Notes: generated by a model not told the origin, from the letters alone. A DNA stretch of 64,000 nt from Nitrosospira sp. (GCA_013450215.1 JACDSH010000011.1:59896-123895), one strand, 5' to 3'; shown: positions 49,077 through 59,027, counted from the first letter of the stretch. Made by a program: numbers and translations.

Positions 49077-49439
49077 CTAGAATCTTGGTGGGATGGGCGA
49101 GCACTGGCCGGTAAAGGTGACCACCCCGCCTTTCCTACCTTCAGAAATATCCGTCACAATGCTTGAAGACCGATCGATACTGGTCTGGTTAATAGCGATC
49201 GCGCTACCGGTCTTCACTTTCTCAGCATCACAAACAATCGTCTCTTCTGACCACTGACAGGGTATGAATCCATGTAATTTCCCACCAACAAAGGAAAAGT
49301 TCTGAGTCATAGCCTCTGTATTTGGATCGGAACCTGGCTTTGTATAGACACTCTCTCCAATACAAACGAGCTGCAGGTCTTCCTGCCCGTGGCAGATCAG
49401 GGGCATACAAACAAGCAATGTGATGATTAGTTTTTTCAC
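49077..49439 (-). CDS. hypothetical exported protein
   Basis: Signal peptide MKKLIITLLVCMPLICHGQ. Confidence 0.7.
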   Translation of the reverse strand: MKKLIITLLVCMPLICHGQEDLQLVCIGESVYTKPGSDPNTEAMTQNFSFVGGKLHGFIPCQWSEETIVCDAEKVKTGSAIAINQTSIDRSSSIVTDISEGRKGGVVTFTGQCSPIPPRF

Positions 49440-49672
49440 AGTCTTATTTCTGATATCAGCAAATTAAGTCGCTACACCTGTGCTCATGTAATGGTGTCAG
49501 TATTTAAAATCAGGGATGATTTGCTTGAGACCGTAACCCATCTATGATGGCCAAGTCCAAAATCTACTCTTGAATACTGCGATATGCATGACCCCTCTTA
49601 AGGTAGCATTATGTCTTAAAAACGGTGATCAGGTGTTGCTCCAAGTGATCAAACAAAAGTATCATTCGCGGC

Positions 49673-49933
49673 ATGTTGCTTGATCTTGATAACCTTGTCG
49701 GGTATGCGGCTGCGGTTCTGACGACCGTAGCATTTGTCCCGCAGGCTTTAAAGTCATGGCAGACCCGCGATCTCTCCGGCGTGTCTCTGCCAATGTACAG
49801 TCTCTTTACGGCAGGCGTGGCGATGTGGTTCGTCTATGGTGTCATGCTGGGTAGTTGGCCGATCATCATCGCCAATGCTATTACGATTATCCTCGCAAGT
49901 GTCGTATTGACGCTGAAGTTAATGCACCGATGA
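49673..49933 (+). CDS. SemiSWEET sugar transporter
   Basis: 86 aa, three TM segments, TVAFVPQALKSWQTRDLSGVSLPMYSLF. Confidence 0.9.
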   Translation: MLLDLDNLVGYAAAVLTTVAFVPQALKSWQTRDLSGVSLPMYSLFTAGVAMWFVYGVMLGSWPIIIANAITIILASVVLTLKLMHR

Positions 49934-50156
49934 GTAGCGAGTCCATCCCTAAATTTAATACGCCAGCAGCGAAACTATGGGCCACTATCCACAGCCGTAG
50001 GTACGCCTACATCAGATCGTGAGCGCACTTTTATCGGTTGCAGTTTAACCATCTGTATCAGAATGATGGTCTGAGCAGATGATCGCAATCTAATAATTCT
50101 CGGCTTATATAGGGGTCATGCGGAGTGCTACAGAATCCATTCAGAAAAAGAATGGA

Positions 50157-50228
50157 TCAGATGGCGGGTGTTGGCTTCTTCTTAGGTTTTTTTGCTTCTT
50201 TTGTTTTCTTTTGCTGGCCCTTTGCCAT
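50157..50228 (-). CDS. Lys-rich micro-protein MAKGQQKKTKEAKKPKKKPTPAI
   Basis: 23-codon ORF starting ATG at 50228; MAKGQ...KEAKKPKK pattern resembles a recurring small proteobacterial ORF; absent from the ORF track. Confidence 0.65.
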   Translation of the reverse strand: MAKGQQKKTKEAKKPKKKPTPAI

Positions 50229-50280
50229 GATGATCTCCTATGTTGAGGGTGTTCATAGAGTGATTAGAGCCGGTAAGAGC

Positions 50281-50307
50281 AACCGCCAGATGACTAGCGG
50301 TTGCTGC
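50281..50307 (-). terminator. hairpin downstream of the HU gene
   Basis: AGCAACCGC...GCGGTTGCT inverted repeat. Confidence 0.5.
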
Positions 50308-50318
50308 TCGAGTTGCTG

Positions 50319-50600
50319 TTACTTCGCTCCATTCACAGCAGCTTTCAAGGTCGCTCCGGCCTTGAAGGCGGGCTGCTTGGATGCCTTGATCTTAATGGCC
50401 GCTCCGGTAGCAGGATTGCGACCACTGCGTGCGGCACGTTTGCGGACTTCGAATGTACCAAATCCGACCAAGGCAACATTGTCACCCTTCTTCAGAGTGG
50501 CGGTGATGACTTCGATCAGAGCAGCGATATTGCGGGCAGCGTCGGCCTTGCTACCACCTGTTTTGTTTGCTAGTGCATCAATCAGTTCTTTGCGGTTCAT
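50319..50600 (-). CDS. hup: DNA-binding protein HU
   Basis: MNRKELIDALANKTGGSKADAARN...GRNPATGAAIKIKASKQPAFKAGATLKAAVN. Confidence 0.97.
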   Translation of the reverse strand: MNRKELIDALANKTGGSKADAARNIAALIEVITATLKKGDNVALVGFGTFEVRKRAARSGRNPATGAAIKIKASKQPAFKAGATLKAAVNGAK

Positions 50601-50651
50601 ATCGTTTTCTCCCTTTTGTAGTTATAAAAATTCACTGAAGACTGCGAACTA

Positions 50652-51317
50652 TCATTCATCGAGCGCTAACATGTACCGTGACTTGAGGGTCTGGTAAAGT
50701 TCATCATGAACATTATCAGCGCTCAAGTCAATGATATCTAGTAATTCGACTAGATGCTCGTTATCCTCACGACCATTCCAGATTTTAATATAGGTCCCAG
50801 CCTTGTAACCATAATCCTGGCGAAATATGTTGAGAACGTTCTTGCCGGTATACTGCTTGAAGAGCTCGACCCAGCTCATTCCACAGTCGGATAAGAGGGA
50901 ATTGAATAGGGCCAGACTGGTCCGTTTGGCAGCGGATAAGCCTACCAGCAGGTCGAGCTTTTCCAATAGACTCATCTTCGCTAGGATGTAGTGCTGGTTA
51001 TCAAACTGCACTGATTTTTGCGATAGCTCTGAGATCATCTCTATGGCGGCGAATCTAATGCTGCCGCGTGTGTTCTGAATGACTGTTGAGAGAATGAAGT
51101 GCCAGATATCGACCAGCTCCATACGCAGCTGTGCCATATCACAATTCTGCTTCTTCCACCATTTCCATCCGTGATGTTCGATCGCCTCGACGGCTTCTAC
51201 TTGTATGGCCCGGTGCCAATTATTATTGGCAGCGACCCAGTCTGGATTAACCTTTTTGTTCATGCCATCCTGCATCTCAAGCATGGATACGAGTTGTGTT
51301 TCAGTTAACGTATTCAT
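50652..51317 (-). CDS. dimeric dUTPase (dUTPase_2 / MazG-like)
   Basis: HGWKWWKKQNCDMAQLRMELVDIWHFILS. Confidence 0.88.
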   Translation of the reverse strand: MNTLTETQLVSMLEMQDGMNKKVNPDWVAANNNWHRAIQVEAVEAIEHHGWKWWKKQNCDMAQLRMELVDIWHFILSTVIQNTRGSIRFAAIEMISELSQKSVQFDNQHYILAKMSLLEKLDLLVGLSAAKRTSLALFNSLLSDCGMSWVELFKQYTGKNVLNIFRQDYGYKAGTYIKIWNGREDNEHLVELLDIIDLSADNVHDELYQTLKSRYMLALDE

Positions 51318-51545
51318 CAGTTCCTATATTGGGAGGGGCTTCACTCCCTTAAGCGATACTGCCAGATTGCTCCAGTTTTGAACATACATCAAGGTGATTT
51401 AGTCGCTTTATTCAGAAACGTTCCTACCAATCAATGGATTATTTCATGCCAAGTTCAGGCTGGATTTGATGAAAGATCGGCAGGTGCGAGCATTCATCTT
51501 TCGGTTGGATAGTTAATAGCTCTTGAGACCAAATGCCAAGATTGA

Positions 51546-51653
51546 TTATTTCGTGGCGGGCAGTGGTGGTAAGTATGTCGCAGGGATCTTACCGGCTTCA
51601 GTAGCCTTAGCAGTTGCAGCGGTCACAATCAGGGTAGGAAGAATCTTTTTCAT
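51546..51653 (-). CDS. putative 35-aa exported peptide MKKILPTLIVTAATAKATEAGKIPATYLPPLPATK
   Basis: SD-like GGAGCAAAA before ATG; short ORF not in track. Confidence 0.3.
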   Translation of the reverse strand: MKKILPTLIVTAATAKATEAGKIPATYLPPLPATK

Positions 51654-51871
51654 TTTTGCTCCTTAAGAGAAGATCTCGTTAAATAATTCAAGACGCAGGT
51701 CTCGTATAGTCGGTCCGTCATGTATGGATATACATTGCAGGTTCTACTACGATCTCTACGCTTTTATTGATAGAGTAGATCAGCCGAGTATTCAATACGA
51801 TCCTTAATCCTGTTACCCCGTCTCGTTGGGCAATTGAAGGATTAAGCTGCGGAGCTAAGAACGACTAGAGT

Positions 51872-53608
51872 TTACGAGCTGCACGATAGCGCTGAACACC
51901 CCGGCTTATTGCGAGCCCATTCTGGACGCAGGCTTGCGAGGTCATTGTGAGAGGGTTGCTCGTCGTAGGGCCGTCTTAGGACCTCGATCAGACGCGTCAT
52001 GAAGGATGAGTCTCCCTGTTGCAATCCTTCAATCGCCTGCTGTGCCAAATAATTACGGAGTACGTACTTGGGATTAGAGCGGCTCATTCGTTGCAAGCGC
52101 GTGCCTTCAAAGCTCGTTAAGGTAGGAGCCTCCATATCCAGATGTATCCGGGCAATATAACGGTGCAACCATTTGTTTAAGCTCGTTTGCGAATGTACAA
52201 AACCCTCTTCTGTATAGAATGCATGGCGTAGCAGTCCCGACAATGATGAACTCTCTAGCGAGTTATCTGCAGTCGTTAATGGAATATTCATCAGGCTCCG
52301 AAAGAAGATCGTCATGTCAATCTCGGACTGCTGCAACAGGTCAAATAGTTCGCTCAGAAGAGTTTCATCACCTTCATGGTCTAGTGAATTCAGACCGAGC
52401 TTATCTGCCAGCATCCCGCGCCAGGTGGTCTGGAAGGTATCGTTAAAGACTGCCAAGCCCTGCTCCAGTAGTGACCGATCATCAATCAGTGGGGAGAGGG
52501 CGGCTGCAAGCCGGGTCAGATTCCATTGAGCTATCTCTGGCTGTTTGCCAAAGCAATAACGACGTCCCTGGGCATCCGTCGTGTTGGGAGTCCATTCCAG
52601 ATCAAAACCCTCCAGCCAACCGTAGGGTCCATAATCGATTGTTAGCCCCAGTATCGACATATTGTCGGTATTCATCACCCCATGTACAAAACCAACCCTC
52701 ATCCAATGCGCTATCAGGGTAGCGGTACGTCGGCAAATCTCCTCGAACCAGCGGGCATAGACTATAGGTGAGGGCGCTCCTAGATCGGTAAAATGTTCCT
52801 TGATTACGTAGTCAGCCAAATTTTTTAGTGTATCGAGCTCACCCTGTGCAGCGAGTATCTCGAAATTACCAAATCGCACGAATGAGGGTGAGACGCGGCA
52901 GACGATGGCCCCCATCTCTGCCTGTGGGTTCCCATCATAAAACATGTCCCGCCACACCGATTCGCCCGTCGCCACCAAACTCAATGCCCGGGTAGTCGGC
53001 ACTCCGAGATGATGCATGGATTCGCTACATAGGAATTCACGGACCGAGGATCGCAGCACTGCCCGACCATCGGCTGTGCGAGAGTAAGGAGTTCTGCCCG
53101 CGCCCTTGAGCTGCAACTCCAGACGTTTATAATCCGGGCCAAGTATCTCTCCCAAGGTGATGGCTCGACCATCGCCGAGCTGACCAGCCCAATGACCGAA
53201 CTGATGACCACCATATCGAGCCGCGTATGGCTGCATGCCGGGGAGGGTGATCTTTCCACCCAGCAGCTCCGCCACCCGGCCGGTAGGTGATTCTGGTTGA
53301 GAGACTCCGAGTAAGTCAGCCACCGATTGTGACCAGGCAAGTAGTTGAGGTGACTGTACCGGGGTTGGATTAACGCGGGTATAACAGGCATTGCTCACTG
53401 CGCGTGGAACATTACGAGTCTCCGGATCACCGGGCAGTTCTCGCACAAAACTATTATCAAATTTCACACTACAGAGATCGTGAAGAGTGGGAAGATCGGT
53501 CGCTGTGGGAGTATCGTGCATGGGGTCGTCGTACTCGGTCTTGTTCTGTCTCATGGGATTAGTGGCTGACTTAAATACAGATTCTGTCTTTGGTGTTAAT
53601 GGGGCCAA
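51872..53608 (-). CDS. selO: SelO/YdiU family protein adenylyltransferase
   Basis: YGGHQFGHWAGQLGDGRAITLGE, GVMNTDNMSILGLTIDYGPYGW. Confidence 0.95.
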   Translation of the reverse strand: MAPLTPKTESVFKSATNPMRQNKTEYDDPMHDTPTATDLPTLHDLCSVKFDNSFVRELPGDPETRNVPRAVSNACYTRVNPTPVQSPQLLAWSQSVADLLGVSQPESPTGRVAELLGGKITLPGMQPYAARYGGHQFGHWAGQLGDGRAITLGEILGPDYKRLELQLKGAGRTPYSRTADGRAVLRSSVREFLCSESMHHLGVPTTRALSLVATGESVWRDMFYDGNPQAEMGAIVCRVSPSFVRFGNFEILAAQGELDTLKNLADYVIKEHFTDLGAPSPIVYARWFEEICRRTATLIAHWMRVGFVHGVMNTDNMSILGLTIDYGPYGWLEGFDLEWTPNTTDAQGRRYCFGKQPEIAQWNLTRLAAALSPLIDDRSLLEQGLAVFNDTFQTTWRGMLADKLGLNSLDHEGDETLLSELFDLLQQSEIDMTIFFRSLMNIPLTTADNSLESSSLSGLLRHAFYTEEGFVHSQTSLNKWLHRYIARIHLDMEAPTLTSFEGTRLQRMSRSNPKYVLRNYLAQQAIEGLQQGDSSFMTRLIEVLRRPYDEQPSHNDLASLRPEWARNKPGCSALSCSS

Positions 53609-53850
53609 TGGTTGACTGACACATCATACTGCCGGTGGAGGCGGAAATGTACTGCCACACATAATGCACTGATTTGATAGGGAGATGGAATGGTTAAACG
53701 GGCAACTCACAAACGTTTTGGATAGCAGACGGCAAATCAGGTATTCTTTCGGATCTTCTGGCCTTGTGATACATACTTGAGCCCGTGGATATCATCACTT
53801 GTATCATTTTTTATGTAACTTACCCAATAGACTAGATAGGATCGACACTC

Positions 53851-54261
53851 ATGAGCCACCATACTACAGACTCGAACAAGGAAGTCACCGCAGAGACCAG
53901 CGCCATTTGGGGTAATCATATTACCGTTCCAGGAACCCCTGCGGGTTTTACTGTCAGAACAACCTTTCCAACCAATCCGAACGGTGTGGAGGTCATGCTA
54001 GAGAGATGGGAGGCGGGTTCAGAAGAGCCGCCACACTCTCATCCGGGTGATGATATGACGGTCGTGATCGAGGGAAGGATGTCTATACAGTTTTTTATTA
54101 AGGGAGTGGATGGCCTTGTCCCAGACGGGGACCGTATCTTCTTGAGCGCGGGTCAGACCGGTTACATTAAGTCTGGACGGATACACGATGCCAAGTACCT
54201 CGAAAAATGCAAACTGGTCTATGTTCACGACAAGGGATTTGGATTTGTTGACCATAGCTGA
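53851..54261 (+). CDS. cupin domain protein
   Basis: RWEAGSEEPPHSHPGDDMTVVIEGRM. Confidence 0.82.
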   Translation: MSHHTTDSNKEVTAETSAIWGNHITVPGTPAGFTVRTTFPTNPNGVEVMLERWEAGSEEPPHSHPGDDMTVVIEGRMSIQFFIKGVDGLVPDGDRIFLSAGQTGYIKSGRIHDAKYLEKCKLVYVHDKGFGFVDHS

Positions 54262-54472
54262 TTACGATAGAGACCCTCTGAATATTGAGGTCTGTACTGA
54301 TAATAGGCATGATCGTGTTCACAATTAGTCGTGAGGATCGCTAGGATTTAGTCCACCTTATAAGGTATTCTTCGGGGTGTTGGCGAGCTGCATTGAGTGA
54401 ATACGCGTTATTGCGCCTCGGATTTAAATCCGAAACATAGTAATTTAATGAATTTTAAAGAGGAAAAGTTTA

Positions 54473-54664
54473 ATGAATTCTAAATATATCGTTCTTGTTG
54501 TTGCATTGAGTGCCACTCTGATCAGTTGCGGTGGAGATTCCCCTCCAGAAATCAATGCCACAAACTGTTCTGGAGGTGGGATGCAGTCAGCCCTCCCAAC
54601 ATTTAAAAGTGAAGCTACTCGGCAAGCATTTATTGATGGCTGTGAGATCTTCAACAAGAAATAA
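54473..54664 (+). CDS. small putative lipoprotein
   Basis: Lipobox-like LISC after hydrophobic signal; GAGGAAAAG upstream. Confidence 0.6.
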   Translation: MNSKYIVLVVALSATLISCGGDSPPEINATNCSGGGMQSALPTFKSEATRQAFIDGCEIFNKK

Positions 54665-55025
54665 AGACCGGCTCGATTCTGTTTAGGTGGGATCTCGTAC
54701 TCCGGACCTCCGGAAATGAAGTCACACTCCCTAATGCATGACCGCGAAATCTGCTGCTAATCGGTAGCCCTTCGCGGTCATGTGTCCGTATAGGGCCTTG
54801 AAGGTCAAATTAGGGCCGGCCAGTTTTGCTTCATGCCCTGAGCATAACTCAGGGGCGATCTCTTGCTGGAGGTCGCTTCAGTTTTTTAGTTCTGGATGAA
54901 TGGAAGTGACCTCAGTATCAGGGGGAATCGGGGCGGACTGCTGCTGCATGGTGTATTTCGTTTCGTCTCAGAATGATCATGTATAAGCGCAGAGAATTAT
55001 TCCAACAAGCACAGAGGTGCTGTAT

Positions 55026-56366
55026 TTATTCTATCCGGCTGAATTGGTCTTGCAGGCTCTTCACTGCATTGGGCTGACCTCTAACTAGAAAGGTAGCTCC
55101 ATCGTTGTCTGAGCGTTCCTCCAGAACCTGACAATTAGAATAGATCTCCCCGCGTAGCTGTTGTGAAGACCAAGGAAGAAAGAGTTCTGCCTCGATCATA
55201 TCCTGTTGGAAGAATGTGATGATCACGTGTCGGAGATTTGCAATATCCTCAGGCCGGCGTGCACTCATGACGATACAGCTTGGGTACTTTATGCGTAATG
55301 CGACCTCGAGTTCAGATTGAGCGGTTGGATCACCTACATAGTCGATCTTATTAAAGATGCGGATCCGCGGAAGGGTGCTTGCACCGATCTCCTCAAGGAC
55401 CTCATCCGTGACCTCAATCTGACGTTCAAAACCAGGATCACTGGCGTCGATTACATGGAGTAAGAGAGACGCATCAAGGGCCTCATCTAGAGTTGACTTG
55501 AATGATGCGACGAGGCCGTGTGGAAGATTCTTGATGAATCCGACCGTGTCACTGACCAACACACGTGGAACGCTCTCCGGTTGGAGAGCTCGTACCGTGG
55601 TATCGAGCGTAGCAAAGAGTTTATTCGCAACCAGAACCTCGCTTCCCGTTAGGGCTCTCATCAGTGTAGATTTGCCAGCATTTGTATAGCCGACTAGTGC
55701 GACACCTGTGAATCCCTGTTTCTCTTGCCGCCTGGCACGCTGAGTCTTACGTTCGACATCCATCGCGGCAATCTCTTGCTGCAACTCTGCGATCTGATCC
55801 CGAATCTTACGTCGATCTAACTCGGTGTGAGATTCCCCTCCACCCCTTCCGCCAACTCCGCTTCGCTGACGACCCTGTGGCCCCGCAAGCTTAGCAGCCT
55901 CGCGCAATCGTGGTGCCATGTAACCGAGCCGAGCGATCTCGACCTGTGCACGGGCTGCACGGGAGCGAGCATTCCGATGAAAAATTTCAAGGATGACCAT
56001 GGTCCTGTCCATCACCTCGCAACCGACCTCCTTTTCAAGATTGCGAGCCTGAGAGGGTGAGATCTCGTGATCGACCAAGATGGTATCGATCTCCAGGCTA
56101 TCTGGATTTGGGACTATCCCATCCGATTCTTCAGACTCGTTATTCACGAAGATACGCATCTCTTCTCTCTTGCCAGCACCTAAGTATGCCGTCATGTCGA
56201 AACCTGATCTTTTCTGAACGAATGTGCGAATGACCTCATATCCCAGCGTCTTTGCGAGCTCACGTAGTTCAGTCAAAGAGGATTCGAATTCTCGATCAGT
56301 CACGCTTGGCAGTTGCACAGCCGCGACGACAGCGTATCTGTGGTTCGCTTCAAGTTCTTTTTGCAT
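55026..56366 (-). CDS. hflX: GTPase HflX
   Basis: GGRGGGESHTELDRRKIRDQI; VGYTNAGKSTLMRALTG. Confidence 0.96.
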   Translation of the reverse strand: MQKELEANHRYAVVAAVQLPSVTDREFESSLTELRELAKTLGYEVIRTFVQKRSGFDMTAYLGAGKREEMRIFVNNESEESDGIVPNPDSLEIDTILVDHEISPSQARNLEKEVGCEVMDRTMVILEIFHRNARSRAARAQVEIARLGYMAPRLREAAKLAGPQGRQRSGVGGRGGGESHTELDRRKIRDQIAELQQEIAAMDVERKTQRARRQEKQGFTGVALVGYTNAGKSTLMRALTGSEVLVANKLFATLDTTVRALQPESVPRVLVSDTVGFIKNLPHGLVASFKSTLDEALDASLLLHVIDASDPGFERQIEVTDEVLEEIGASTLPRIRIFNKIDYVGDPTAQSELEVALRIKYPSCIVMSARRPEDIANLRHVIITFFQQDMIEAELFLPWSSQQLRGEIYSNCQVLEERSDNDGATFLVRGQPNAVKSLQDQFSRIE

Positions 56367-56463
56367 GCGGGGATTGCGTATCTTTAATGAGGAAGCTGAG
56401 ATAGTACCTGCAATTCAAGTAACCGAAAGATCCGAGTAGATCAGTTATGCAATTTTCTCAATA

Positions 56464-56491
56464 AAAAACCCACCAGGGGGAGTGGTGGGTC
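56464..56491 (-). terminator. intrinsic terminator upstream of hflX on the minus strand
   Basis: Minus strand: GACCCACCA CTCCCCC TGGTGGGTTTTTTATT. Confidence 0.75.
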
Positions 56492-56515
56492 GAGCTTGTT
56501 ACCAGTTTAATCTGC

Positions 56516-56833
56516 CCACGGTCTTCGCGTGAATCATACCTTTAAGGCGAATGGTAGGGTCATGGCGATGACAGGTGACGGGGTCAACGACGCACCCGCA
56601 TTAAAAACAGCCCACATCGGGATTAACCAGGAGAGTTTAGAATTTAATTCGAGGTACTAATGAACTTTAGGCAGAATCGGGCATCCTATAATTACCGCAA
56701 CGTTTCCTCCCTTTTCGTTGCGGTCGGGGGTTGGCTAGTGTGCACTCCTTACCACCCCCACCTATTCTCTTCGGTAGTGGCTGCAGCCGACAAGCTCTCT
56801 GTGTCGGTCTCTGACATGTGATCCAGTACACCC
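56516..56833 (+). repeat. 318-bp inverted repeat, left copy
   Basis: Ungapped match to reverse complement of 58710-59027 with about 4 substitutions counted by eye. Confidence 0.97.
56527..56622 (+). pseudogene. P-type cation ATPase fragment ([32 protein letters not shown])
   Basis: Invariant P-type ATPase motif [12 protein letters not shown]; homology stops at GI. Confidence 0.88.
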
Positions 56834-57074
56834 CTGTTCAATTCGGGAATCCTGATCGGCGGCGGGGTGTGAGATCTAAGATTGGATTCATCTCATTGAA
56901 TTCATAAGTAATCTGTCTTCTAGCTTAGGACATATAGAGGCGTTGGATATTCATTTTGCGATCCAGATTAAGCCACCGCTTTAGTTTAGTACTCCTCGTA
57001 ATATTTATCTTCACTGACCGGATTGGTATTATTGAGTTATGCTGCTCGCAATACTCTCTATCATGAAAATCTAG

Positions 57075-57623
57075 ATGTCCAGTCTAACGACGCTCCAACG
57101 GCTATTCTTTGCTACTTGCGCATGCTGTGTACTGTGTTTAGGTACTGCACGTGCAGAACCCATCGACGATGCAATTGCTGCCCAAGAACGAGGTGACACA
57201 GCACAAGCCATTTTGCTGTATACCAACCTTGCAGCGTACGGAAATGTAGAGGCTCAGTACAGCCTCGGAAGGATGTATTACGATGGTGAGGCGGATTATC
57301 AGGAGGCTTTAAATTGGTTTCGCAGATCTGCCTTTAAGGGTCATGATCGCGCTCAGACCTACCTTGGGATGATGTACTACTTAGGTGAAGGCGTGAATAA
57401 GGATTATCGGGAAGCTCAGAAGTGGTTCCTCCGGTCTGCTAATCAGAAGAACGCGGATGCACAAAACTGGCTGGGTGTGATGTATACCCATGGAAAGGGC
57501 GTCGCTAAAAATCATAAAGAAGCCCTTAAATGGTATCGACTAGCGGCCGCACAGGGGAATCTGTCTGCGCAGAACGCTCTCCAAACTCCTGAAATGATCG
57601 AGTCTGCGAAATTAAAAAAGTGA
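57075..57623 (+). CDS. secreted Sel1-like (TPR) repeat protein
   Basis: Signal peptide; repeats A...LG.MYY.GE...Y..A..WF..SA.....AQ..LG.MY. Confidence 0.92.
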   Translation: MSSLTTLQRLFFATCACCVLCLGTARAEPIDDAIAAQERGDTAQAILLYTNLAAYGNVEAQYSLGRMYYDGEADYQEALNWFRRSAFKGHDRAQTYLGMMYYLGEGVNKDYREAQKWFLRSANQKNADAQNWLGVMYTHGKGVAKNHKEALKWYRLAAAQGNLSAQNALQTPEMIESAKLKK

Positions 57624-57918
57624 TCCGGTGGAGTACACCTAACTCTCGATAATCTTGATTATTTCCGGATCTTTATTGACCATAATATTGGACGGTGTTA
57701 ACTCTCACCGATCTTGACCATACTCGGTTTCAATCCCCCTCGACCCTAAATTTGCTCTTGAAATTTATCAGCAAGGATAGGAAAATTCTCTAGAACACAT
57801 AATCATTTAGCATTTCGCGGAGTACAAATGTTACTCACACTATGCTCCGTTAGACACAATTGCAGGTTGAATTAGACCTTCTAGAGATACTCAAGCATAA
57901 TTGCATTTTGATGAAAAA

Positions 57919-58548
57919 ATGTATCTCAGACATGCACTCCTTCTGATCGGGCTACTCCTCACTGGATTTGCATCTGCAGAGGCAGATAAACGGTCAAAGA
58001 TTGAGCGAGAATCAAGCTCAGTCAAGACCTACCATGCGAATCATAGTCAGGGCCATCAGATCGATGTCAAAGTTCATAATGATGGCGAGCGCGTTCTCAT
58101 CCATGTGAGTTTCCTAGTCCCCGTTCTGCCGCAACAGGCTTGGGCAGTTCTGACAGACTTTAATAATCTGTCCGATTTTATGCCGGGTATTCAGTCGAGC
58201 AAAGTGAGCAATAAAATGGGTAATACCATGCATGTTTCACAGAGGGGGGTAACTCAGTTTGGATTATTTTCCTACTCGATCGATACGGTCGAAGAAGTTA
58301 ACCTGACCCCCTTTAGCAAGATTCATCACCGGATGATTAGCGGTAATATGCAGAAGATGGAAGAGACCACGATGCTCGTTCAGGAAGGTGATTTAACACG
58401 AATTACTCATTCCGCAGATATCGTTCCAGGCTTCTGGATACTGAGATTTGTGGGGCAATCTTTTATTGAGAATGAAGCCCGTCAGAGATTCATTCAAACA
58501 AAAAATGAAATTATAAGAAGGAACTCTCTGGAGTCCTCTCCCAATTAA
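57919..58548 (+). CDS. secreted SRPBCC/polyketide-cyclase-like protein
   Basis: Signal peptide MYLRHALLLIGLLLTGFASAEA; VPVLPQQAWAVLTDFNNLSDFMPGIQSSKV. Confidence 0.8.
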   Translation: MYLRHALLLIGLLLTGFASAEADKRSKIERESSSVKTYHANHSQGHQIDVKVHNDGERVLIHVSFLVPVLPQQAWAVLTDFNNLSDFMPGIQSSKVSNKMGNTMHVSQRGVTQFGLFSYSIDTVEEVNLTPFSKIHHRMISGNMQKMEETTMLVQEGDLTRITHSADIVPGFWILRFVGQSFIENEARQRFIQTKNEIIRRNSLESSPN

Positions 58549-58709
58549 TAATTTACAGAGGGGGAGGACGCATTGGGAAAGCACGGTTTGATTGGAGACT
58601 TTCCCAGCAGCGTTCTGAACCCCTCTCAAGTAACGCTCTCTTAATTCACCTTAGTTTGCATGAAGATTCATCGCTATCTAGTTAGAAGATAGCGAGGGGG
58701 AGGGCACAA

Positions 58710-59027
58710 GGGTGTACTGGATCACATGTCAGAGGCCGACACAGAGAGCATGTCGGCTGCAGCCACTACCGAAGAGAATAGGTGGGGGTGGTAAGGAGTG
58801 CACACTAGCCAACCCCCGACCGCAACGAAAAGGGAGGAAACGTTGCGGTAATTATAGGATGCCCGATTCTGCCTAAAGTTCATTAGTACCTCGAATTAAA
58901 TTCTAAACTCTCCTGGTTAATCCCGATGTGGGCTGTTTTTAATGCGGGTGCGTCGTTGACCCCGTCACCTGTCATCGCCACGACCCTACCATTCGCCTTA
59001 AAGGTATCATTCACGCGAAGACCGTGG
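58710..59027 (-). repeat. 318-bp inverted repeat, right copy
   Basis: Reverse complement of 56516-56833, about 4 mismatches, no gaps. Confidence 0.97.
58735..58849 (+). other. multi-hairpin module (H0 58735-58757, H1 58781-58821, H2 58819-58849)
   Basis: GCCGACA/TGTCGGC; GGTGGGGGTGGT.../AGCCAACCCCCGACC; ACCGCAACG/CGTTGCGGT; stems conserved by compensatory changes in a third copy. Confidence 0.75.

Noticed and set aside
50125-50697. 190-aa + strand ORF opposite the HU gene and the micro-protein
   Set aside because: Antisense to hup; low-complexity translation; no domain recognised.
54418-54433. 16-bp perfect palindrome TCGGATTTAAATCCGA upstream of the small lipoprotein gene
   Set aside because: Could be an operator but a single occurrence is not enough to support a regulatory site.
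56516-59027. Interpretation as a conventional composite transposon
   Set aside because: No transposase, IS ends or target-site duplications were recognised at either outer boundary.
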